NCBI GenBank assembly: GCA_036795455.1
Contig: DAIRET010000077.1
Coordinates: 1-12,981 of the forward strand
Origin: DAIRET01 sp036795455
GTDB taxonomy: Bacteria > Bacteroidota > Ignavibacteria > Ignavibacteriales > Ignavibacteriaceae
Direction of reading: 5' to 3'
DNA length: 12,981 bases
Below the pieces are notes generated by a model, which was not told the origin of the DNA, searched no databases, and saw only the letters and a program-made list of their open reading frames with translations. Positions 7,647 through 12,981 of this stretch are shown here, piece after piece (position 1 is the first letter of the stretch; every line of letters begins with the position of its first letter). A program made the translations under genes and the position numbers.

Positions 7647-7683
7647 AAACCGGATTGTAATCCGAAGGGTGTTCAACCGGTTT
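7647..7683. repeat. Overlapping inverted repeats in the divergent promoter region
   Basis: AAACCGG (7647-7653) is the exact reverse complement of CCGGTTT (7677-7683). An internal hairpin, CGGATT (7651-7656) against AATCCG (7659-7664), reuses the CGG of the first arm, so the two stems exclude each other as RNA. On the minus strand the patch is upstream of the candidate ligase promoter; on the plus strand it is upstream of the candidate kinase promoter. It may therefore be a DNA operator rather than an RNA element. The role is unknown. Confidence 0.4.
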
Positions 7684-7817
7684 AAGCTAATAAGAAACCT
7701 GCTACTACAATCATTTGAATTCGTAAAACTAAAACAGATTGAACAGGAAAGTAAAAATCAATTTGAAAACAATGGGAAATAAATTCAAATATGTAATGAA
7801 TTTATACAGTTAAATCT

Positions 7818-7825
7818 TATTTTTG
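7818..7825 (+). promoter_or_regulatory. Candidate -7 box (TATTTTTG) for the ROK-lptD operon
   Basis: TATTTTTG matches the Bacteroidetes -7 consensus TAnnTTTG and ends 31 nt before the ROK kinase ATG, a plausible promoter distance. A matching -33 TTTG box is not evident at the usual spacing. The mirrored box on the opposite strand before the ligase adds some support. Confidence 0.35.
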
Positions 7826-7856
7826 TAGTCATATTAAAGAATTAATTGGAAACAGT

Positions 7857-8813
7857 ATGCCAAAAGCAAATGAATACGCAATCGGTGTTGATTTGGGGGG
7901 AACTTGCATAAAGTTCGGAATGGTAAATCAGAAAGGGAAGATTGTTGAAAAAACTATTCTGCCGACAAAAGCAGAAAAGGGTCCCAAAACGGTTATTAAG
8001 CAGATTAAAAAAGGGATAAAAGAACTACTTCAAAACAAACAATATAAAGTAAGCGGGATTGGAATTGGTGCACCCGGCGTTATTTCAACAAAGAAAGGAA
8101 CGGTTGAAAATCCGCCGAATTTTCCCGGTTGGGGAAAAATTCATCTTGGTAGTCAGGTCGAAAAAGCATTCAACATCCCTGTAAAAGTTGAAAACGATGC
8201 GAATGCCGCTGCTATCGGGGAAATGATTTTCGGTTCGGGGACTAAGCTAAAATCTTTCATTATGATTACTCTCGGTACTGGCGTGGGTGGTGGATTGATT
8301 TTCAACAAGAAACTTTTCAGAGGTGATTCCGGTGGAGCAGGTGAAATCGGTCATATCACAATCGATTATAAAGGAGAACCGTGTAATTGCGGCTCTATCG
8401 GTTGCATTGAGGCTTATGCCGGGAATAATTATTTTATTAATAGGGTAAAGAATAAAATTAATGAACATCCCGAATCAAAAATATGGACTTTGATAGATAA
8501 CGATTTAGATTCACTTACACCGAAAATCATATGCGAAGCGGCAAATCAACATGATGAATATGCAATATTGCTTATAATTAATCTCGGTTTGCTTGTCGGT
8601 TATTCACTTGCAAATATTGTAAATGTTCTTGATATTCCGAATGTAATTGTAGGAGGCGGCGTATCCGGATTTGGAAAATTGTTGTTCGAAAATATTGAAA
8701 AAGGAATAAAAGAGAGAGTGCTTAAATCACTTGTCCCTAAAATAAAAGTATACCCGGCGAAACTTAAAAACGATGCAGGCGTCAAAGGAGCATCGGCATT
8801 AGTTTTTTATTAA
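7857..8813 (+). CDS. ROK-family sugar kinase (glucokinase-like)
   Basis: This 318-residue protein has the complete ROK kinase signature. The ATP phosphate loop DLGGT is at 12-16 and ENDANAAA at 112-119 has the catalytic base D114. LGTGVGGG is at 139-146, and EIGH at 163-166 gives sugar and zinc ligands E163 and H166. The zinc motif CNCGSIGCIEAYAG at 176-189 contains the three cysteines and E185, and IVGGGVS is at 264-270. ROK kinases of this layout phosphorylate glucose or N-acetylhexosamines in the cytoplasm. There is no N-terminal helix-turn-helix, so it is an enzyme rather than a ROK repressor. The ATG follows a weak GGAAAC sequence. It is the first gene of the plus-strand block and lies 15 nt before lptD, so cotranscription is likely. 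Glucokinase is the best guess; GlcNAc or ManNAc kinase is possible. Confidence 0.92.
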   Translation: MPKANEYAIGVDLGGTCIKFGMVNQKGKIVEKTILPTKAEKGPKTVIKQIKKGIKELLQNKQYKVSGIGIGAPGVISTKKGTVENPPNFPGWGKIHLGSQVEKAFNIPVKVENDANAAAIGEMIFGSGTKLKSFIMITLGTGVGGGLIFNKKLFRGDSGGAGEIGHITIDYKGEPCNCGSIGCIEAYAGNNYFINRVKNKINEHPESKIWTLIDNDLDSLTPKIICEAANQHDEYAILLIINLGLLVGYSLANIVNVLDIPNVIVGGGVSGFGKLLFENIEKGIKERVLKSLVPKIKVYPAKLKNDAGVKGASALVFY

Positions 8814-8828
8814 GCATAAAGTCTTGAA

Positions 8829-11546
8829 ATGAAATTTGCTTCAATAGTAATTATACTTTCTCTACACGTTTTTATTTTTCCGCAGGAAAGGGAAAGACAA
8901 ATTGAGCGTCCCACGGTAATAAAAAGAGACACCGTATCGCAGAAAACTGTGCAACCGCCGCAGCCTGAAATTCAATTGCCATTCATTGAAGCGAATCCCG
9001 ATACTTCCTTAGATGCGGATACTCTTTCTACTTTACCGGATTCAATTGAAGCAAAATCAGATATAGACTCGGTTGTGTATTCTTCTTCAAAAGATTCACT
9101 TATCTTTTTCGTACCTCAAAAGAAAATGAATATTTACGGCGGCGGGCATATAAAATACAAAGATACCGATTTAAAAAGCGGGCAAATATTTATTGATTTT
9201 GAAACAAATAACATTCAAGCTGAAGGTTTTACAATTGATTCTATTCCCGGCAAAATCGAAGAAACTCCCGTTTTAACGGATAAAGGGGAGGAGTTCAAAG
9301 GGACGAGAATGACTTATAATTTTAAAACTACGCGGGGATATATTACATACGCGCAAACGCAGGAATCCGATGCCGCTTATTCCGGGGCAAAGATAAAGAA
9401 AGTAGACAAAGATACATACTTTATTGAAAAAGGAGTTTTTTCAACTTGTACGCTCGAAAAACCTCACTACTATTTTTTCGGTCATCAAATGAAAATGATA
9501 CAGAAAGAACAACTTGTCGGAAAGTGGATCTGGCTCGCATTTGAAGATGTTCCTTTTCCTATACCGATTCCATTTGCTGTTTTTCCGTTACAGTCCGGCA
9601 GACGCTCCGGGATACTTGCGCCTGCAATGGGTGAAAGAGCAGGTTACGGAAGGTATTTTTCAAGGTTCGGTTATTTCTGGGCAATAAATGATTACATGGA
9701 TTGGAATGTAACTGCGGACTATTATACAAAAGGTGGTTATAATTTGAATAGCCGTTTTCGTTATGTGAAAAGATATGAGTATAACGGAAACATTGAAGGA
9801 AGTTTTTCAGATTTACACCAGGGGGAAAAAACCGACCCGGATCGTTCCGAAGAGAAAAATTGGAGATTACGTGTTATTCATAATCATACTCTTACTCCTA
9901 CTTCAAGGATGGATATTAACCTTGAGTTTATGTCCGGTGATTTCTTCAAACAAAACAGTGCAGACTATTCCCAACTACTCCGTAAAGAGATTATCTCTAA
10001 TGCCAACTATTATAAAACATGGGAAGAAGCAGGCGTTAGTCTTTCTGCAAACTATAGGAGAACTCAAAATATTGAAAACGGAAATACAAACGAAGTATTG
10101 CCCGGTTTGTCCGTTACTAAATCGCAGTTTTATCCGTTCAGAGATAACAAAAGTGTCGGTGAGCAGAAATGGTATGAGTTAATCGGCGTTAATTACAACG
10201 GGCAACTACAAAACAGAAGGAATAAGATCGACAATGAGCTGGAAATAAGAGGCGGTATTCAACATATTATCAATGTAAATCTTTCACCGAAAGTCGGCTA
10301 TATAAATATTACTCCAAACATACAGTACTCGGAACTTTGGTATAACAAAAGAATTAGAAAGGAAGAGGTTTTCATTCCAACTTATAGTGGAAATCCCTTT
10401 TATACAGATGAATTTTTAGCAGTTGAAAGGGGATTGTCAATTATACCCGGAACCCGTATTCCATCCGGCAGGGATACAGTAATTACAGAAGATGTTCACG
10501 ATATAAATTTTGTAAGAACATTTAGTCTCGGTGTTTCGGCTTCTACAAAAATCTACGGGATTATTCAACCGAACACACTCGGTATATCGGCATTTAGGCA
10601 CATCATTCAGCCAACAATATCTTATAATTTCCGTCCCGATTTTTCAAAAGACGGATGGGGGTATTTTGACTATTACACAAAATCAAACGGGGAACGGGTT
10701 AAGTACAACAAGTTTGAAAAAGAAATTTTCGGCGGGGCATCTTCGGGAGAATCGCAAAGTATTAATTTCAGTCTATCCAACATCTTTGAAATGAAAACTA
10801 AGTCAGACCCAACGGACACAACTTCACAGGAGAAAAAAATACAATTGTTGAATCTTAATGCATCAATCGGTTACAACTTCGTTGCAGACAGTATGAAGTT
10901 TTCCGATATTAATTTGAATTATCGAACCCAGATAGGGGAGTACTTAAACTTTAGCGGTTCTTCGAGTTATTCGCTTTACGATTATTCGGAAGAAGGAAGA
11001 GACATAGGACGTTTTCTTTCGGATGGGGGTAGAGGATTTATCAGGTTAAAGAATTTTAACTTTTCAGTTTCAACCACAATGTCAGGTGATAAACTGAAAT
11101 CTTCCGATAGGGGGGATGGAAACAGCGGTGCGGATACTACCGAGCAAGCTCAACTGCAAGATGAAGGGTCTTCGTACAAAGGTTTATATGATTCGCAAGA
11201 ACCGGATTTTTCAATTCCGTGGAGTGTTTCGCTGAATTATAATTATAATCTTAATAAGATCAATCCTTATGAACCGGTTACGTATTCGAACATCAGCGGT
11301 AATCTTAATTTGAATCTAACAAAAAATTGGAAGTTTACTGTTTCCGGTAGTTATGACCTGGAAGAAAAAAAGTTTTCCGCACCACAGATAATGATAAGCC
11401 GCGATTTGCATTGCTGGATAATGAATTTTACATGGAACCCGCTTGGAGTTTACTCAGGTTACCGGTTTGAACTACGTGTTAAAGCACCGCAACTGCAGGA
11501 TCTCAAAATAACGAAGACAGATCAATTCTTTAGCGGCAGAAGATAA
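8829..11546 (+). CDS. lptD: LptD-like LPS-assembly outer-membrane protein
   Basis: LptD is the outer-membrane barrel that inserts lipopolysaccharide into the outer leaflet. This 905-residue protein begins with a signal peptide (about residues 1-18) and then an acidic Pro/Asp/Ser-rich linker to about residue 90. An OstA/LptA-like beta-rich domain follows at about 95-210, including YGGGHIKYKDTDLKSGQIF, and the rest is a long aromatic, alternating beta-barrel sequence. VFPLQSGRRSGILAP at 251-265 matches the conserved family motif at the domain-barrel junction. Length fits Bacteroidetes-type LptD proteins, which exceed the E. coli protein. There are only two cysteines in the protein: C207 at the end of the periplasmic domain and C862 near the C-terminus. 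Their placement suggests a single interdomain disulfide. The ATG follows the kinase by 15 nt with no strong Shine-Dalgarno sequence. The family call is confident; LPS transport is inferred from the family. Confidence 0.9.
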   Translation: MKFASIVIILSLHVFIFPQERERQIERPTVIKRDTVSQKTVQPPQPEIQLPFIEANPDTSLDADTLSTLPDSIEAKSDIDSVVYSSSKDSLIFFVPQKKMNIYGGGHIKYKDTDLKSGQIFIDFETNNIQAEGFTIDSIPGKIEETPVLTDKGEEFKGTRMTYNFKTTRGYITYAQTQESDAAYSGAKIKKVDKDTYFIEKGVFSTCTLEKPHYYFFGHQMKMIQKEQLVGKWIWLAFEDVPFPIPIPFAVFPLQSGRRSGILAPAMGERAGYGRYFSRFGYFWAINDYMDWNVTADYYTKGGYNLNSRFRYVKRYEYNGNIEGSFSDLHQGEKTDPDRSEEKNWRLRVIHNHTLTPTSRMDINLEFMSGDFFKQNSADYSQLLRKEIISNANYYKTWEEAGVSLSANYRRTQNIENGNTNEVLPGLSVTKSQFYPFRDNKSVGEQKWYELIGVNYNGQLQNRRNKIDNELEIRGGIQHIINVNLSPKVGYINITPNIQYSELWYNKRIRKEEVFIPTYSGNPFYTDEFLAVERGLSIIPGTRIPSGRDTVITEDVHDINFVRTFSLGVSASTKIYGIIQPNTLGISAFRHIIQPTISYNFRPDFSKDGWGYFDYYTKSNGERVKYNKFEKEIFGGASSGESQSINFSLSNIFEMKTKSDPTDTTSQEKKIQLLNLNASIGYNFVADSMKFSDINLNYRTQIGEYLNFSGSSSYSLYDYSEEGRDIGRFLSDGGRGFIRLKNFNFSVSTTMSGDKLKSSDRGDGNSGADTTEQAQLQDEGSSYKGLYDSQEPDFSIPWSVSLNYNYNLNKINPYEPVTYSNISGNLNLNLTKNWKFTVSGSYDLEEKKFSAPQIMISRDLHCWIMNFTWNPLGVYSGYRFELRVKAPQLQDLKITKTDQFFSGRR

Positions 11547-11598
11547 AAAGTGATACATTTAGTAAGATTGATTAGTAACCGGTTCTATAGCTGCTGAA

Positions 11599-12057
11599 AT
11601 GAATAAATTCTTTATAGACGGGAATAACTTAATCGGTAAAATTAAATGGTTGAAACAGCTTCAGAAAAAAGATGGACAGTCTGCACGCGAGCAACTTGTT
11701 TTTATTCTCGAACGTTTTTTTTGTAAAAAGAAAATTGATGTAACCGTATATTTTGACGGATTTCAAAAAGATGCCATAAAATCTGATTATATCAGAATTA
11801 TCTATTCAGGCTCAAAAACAGCGGACGAGCTGATAAAAAACGATATTTCAAACGCAAAAAACAGGAAGAAAATCACAGTCGTTTCTTCGGATAGAAGTAT
11901 CAGTGATTTTGCAAGAGCCTGCTCATCAGCTACACTGTCTTCGGAGTCTTTTTACAAACAACTGTCAACTACAAAAAACGACACCGAAGAGAAAGAGATT
12001 GATAAGCTAAGTGAAAATGTTAATGAGTTTAAAAAACTTTTCGGGGTTAAAGAGTAA
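11599..12057 (+). CDS. YacP-like NYN-domain (PIN-fold) ribonuclease
   Basis: This 152-residue cytoplasmic protein has the YacP/NYN architecture of the PIN-like nuclease fold. IDGNNLIG at 6-13 provides D7 and N10, YFDG at 51-54 provides D53, and KTADELI at 73-79 provides D76 and E77. VVSSDRSISDFAR at 94-106 provides D98. These acidic residues are where the family binds metal. The closest characterised relative I recognise is Bacillus YacP (Rae1), a ribosome-associated mRNA endonuclease; the shared order of motifs, including TADE and the SD-containing segment, supports that family. The C-terminal 30 residues are charged and probably helical. It lies 52 nt after lptD with no terminator between, so it may be read from the same transcript. 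Its RNA target here is unknown, and a link to LPS transport is not implied. Confidence 0.85.
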   Translation: MNKFFIDGNNLIGKIKWLKQLQKKDGQSAREQLVFILERFFCKKKIDVTVYFDGFQKDAIKSDYIRIIYSGSKTADELIKNDISNAKNRKKITVVSSDRSISDFARACSSATLSSESFYKQLSTTKNDTEEKEIDKLSENVNEFKKLFGVKE

Positions 12058-12096
12058 TTAAAGGGGATGTTTTTGATTTTAATTTTAACTAACTAT

Positions 12097-12104
12097 AAAG
12101 GAAG
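12097..12104 (+). promoter_or_regulatory. Ribosome binding site of the GH18 gene
   Basis: AAAGGAAG lies 12 nt before the ATG at 12117. It is the best Shine-Dalgarno-like sequence in the plus-strand block and supports this start, which also gives a clean signal peptide. Confidence 0.45.
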
Positions 12105-12116
12105 TAACAGAACATA

Positions 12117-12981
12117 ATGAAGAAGATTTTTATTGTCATCACACTAATAATATTTGCTATAACAGGCTTTGCTCAGGAGTATAATTCAATTCATGAACTT
12201 CATTACAAAGAATTCGGAATTAAAAACAAGCTCCCGGGTGAATTTGACCCTGAAGGGAAAGATATTATTCCGCTTCAATTTGATAAAAGTAAAAGGGACA
12301 ACGTTACGATTTTCGGGTACCTTCCGGATTGGGAATACCAAACTGCAAGGAATTATTTGAGATATGATATTTTAACGCATATTGCGGCATTCGACTTTGT
12401 TGCAAATGCATCGGGCGGATTAACAAACCCAAGTTATTGGCCCTGGACGGATGTTATAAATACTGCTCACCAAAACGGCGTTAAGGTAATTCTGACAGTT
12501 GTAAATTTTGACGGAGATGTGATTCATACTATAATGACAAACTCAACTGTTAAACAGACTTTTTTTAATAATGTGAAATCGAGAATGATTCAATATCAGC
12601 TTGACGGTATTAATATCGATTTTGAAAGTCTCAACACTGCCGATAGAGGAGATGTAGTAAATAATTTCATGGCGGAATTATCGGCTTATGTGAAATCTAC
12701 AAACCCGGAAGCAGAAATTTCTTTTGCTGGACCCGCAGTCAACTGGAGCGGATGGAAATTCCAGGGACTTGCTAATGCGTGCGACTATATTTTTATTATG
12801 GGGTATTCTTTCTGGGGAAGCTGGAGTACTACAACCGGTGCGTGTGCTCCTTTGACTGGCGGTTCAATAAATATTGCGAATACTGTTAATGTTCAGTATT
12901 CGGCAGTTACACAAAGCGCTCCCGAAAAATTAATCCTCGGTGTACCTTATTACGGCTTAAAATGGATTGCAAGAACATCAC
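12117..12981 (+). CDS. Secreted YaaH-like glycoside hydrolase family 18 protein (cut by the right edge)
   Basis: The frame is open for 288 codons and runs off the right edge. A signal peptide covers about residues 1-19 (MKKIFIVITL, then a hydrophobic stretch ending GFAQ). The GH18 barrel begins near residue 64 (TIFGYLPDWE). The active-site strand is LDGINIDFE, with D163, D168 and the acid E170. The middle aspartate of the classical DxxDxDxE motif is Asn (N166), as I recall for YaaH/SleL-type enzymes acting on peptidoglycan. YIFIMGY at 224-230 and LILGVPYYG at 272-280 are later GH18 strands. It acts outside the cytoplasm on chitin-like or peptidoglycan glycans. Proteins of this kind in T9SS-bearing bacteria often end in a sorting domain, but that end is outside the window. 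It starts 59 nt after the NYN gene. Confidence 0.88.
   Translation, partial: MKKIFIVITLIIFAITGFAQEYNSIHELHYKEFGIKNKLPGEFDPEGKDIIPLQFDKSKRDNVTIFGYLPDWEYQTARNYLRYDILTHIAAFDFVANASGGLTNPSYWPWTDVINTAHQNGVKVILTVVNFDGDVIHTIMTNSTVKQTFFNNVKSRMIQYQLDGINIDFESLNTADRGDVVNNFMAELSAYVKSTNPEAEISFAGPAVNWSGWKFQGLANACDYIFIMGYSFWGSWSTTTGACAPLTGGSINIANTVNVQYSAVTQSAPEKLILGVPYYGLKWIARTS

Larger units (their letters stand above)
7573..7856. promoter_or_regulatory. Divergent intergenic region between the ligase and ROK kinase operons
   Basis: This 284-bp AT-rich region must carry promoters for both outward-facing blocks. It contains one TAnnTTTG-type box facing each way, an A-tract (7611-7619), and a GC-richer patch with overlapping inverted repeats at 7647-7683. 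No open reading frame, tRNA or recognised riboswitch is visible. Confidence 0.6.

Noticed and set aside
7675..7682. Palindrome AACCGGTT as a shared operator (also at 11577-11584)
   Set aside because: The same 8-mer also occurs inside the lptD coding sequence at 11272-11279, and ACCGGT-like words are frequent in this genome's coding DNA, so two intergenic copies are weak evidence.
9775..10182. A 135-codon plus-strand open frame inside lptD
   Set aside because: It is an out-of-frame reading of the LptD barrel with no recognisable domain; the LptD frame is continuous.
1..12981. CRISPR array, tRNA/rRNA, insertion sequence, phage or defence island
   Set aside because: I saw no spaced direct repeats, transposase or integrase motifs, terminal inverted repeats or RNA gene signatures on either strand; all long coding frames belong to known metabolic or envelope families.

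Overview
The window is AT-rich, tightly packed bacterial DNA. It most likely comes from the Bacteroidetes/Chlorobi (FCB) superphylum, and plausibly from an Ignavibacteria-like lineage. The reasons are a SprA-type type IX secretion translocon, a large Bacteroidetes-style LptD, weak or absent Shine-Dalgarno sequences at several starts, and TAnnTTTG promoter-like boxes. The lineage is an inference from gene content; there is no rRNA or other phylogenetic marker here.

The genes form two divergent blocks facing away from a 284-bp intergenic region (7573-7856). The left block is read on the minus strand. Its order is an AMP-forming acyl-CoA ligase (7572-5851), alanine dehydrogenase (5794-4673), an acetyl-CoA hydrolase/transferase-family CoA-transferase (4663-3311), a PPP-type calcineurin-like phosphoesterase (3304-2615), a 275-bp gap, and then the N-terminal third of sprA (2339 to the left edge, where the gene is cut). 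The gaps of 56, 9 and 6 nt suggest that the first four genes form one operon for organic-acid, CoA and alanine metabolism. sprA probably has its own leader.

The right block is read on the plus strand. It holds a ROK-family sugar kinase (7857-8813), LptD (8829-11546), a YacP-like NYN-domain nuclease (11599-12057), and a secreted YaaH-like glycoside hydrolase family 18 protein (12117 to the right edge, also cut). The ROK-lptD gap is 15 nt. The later gaps of 52 and 59 nt show no terminator, so the block may be one transcript.

Functionally, the window combines central metabolism (ligase, Ald, CoA-transferase, sugar kinase) with cell-envelope biogenesis (LptD inserts LPS; SprA is the outer-membrane channel of T9SS; the GH18 enzyme is exported). 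I found no tRNA, rRNA, CRISPR array, insertion sequence, phage gene or defence system. Nothing here looks like a clearly undescribed system. The points most worth a second look are the exactly two cysteines in LptD, the non-ATG start and Asp/Ser-rich segment of SprA, the phosphatase in the CoA operon, and overlapping inverted repeats between the divergent blocks.
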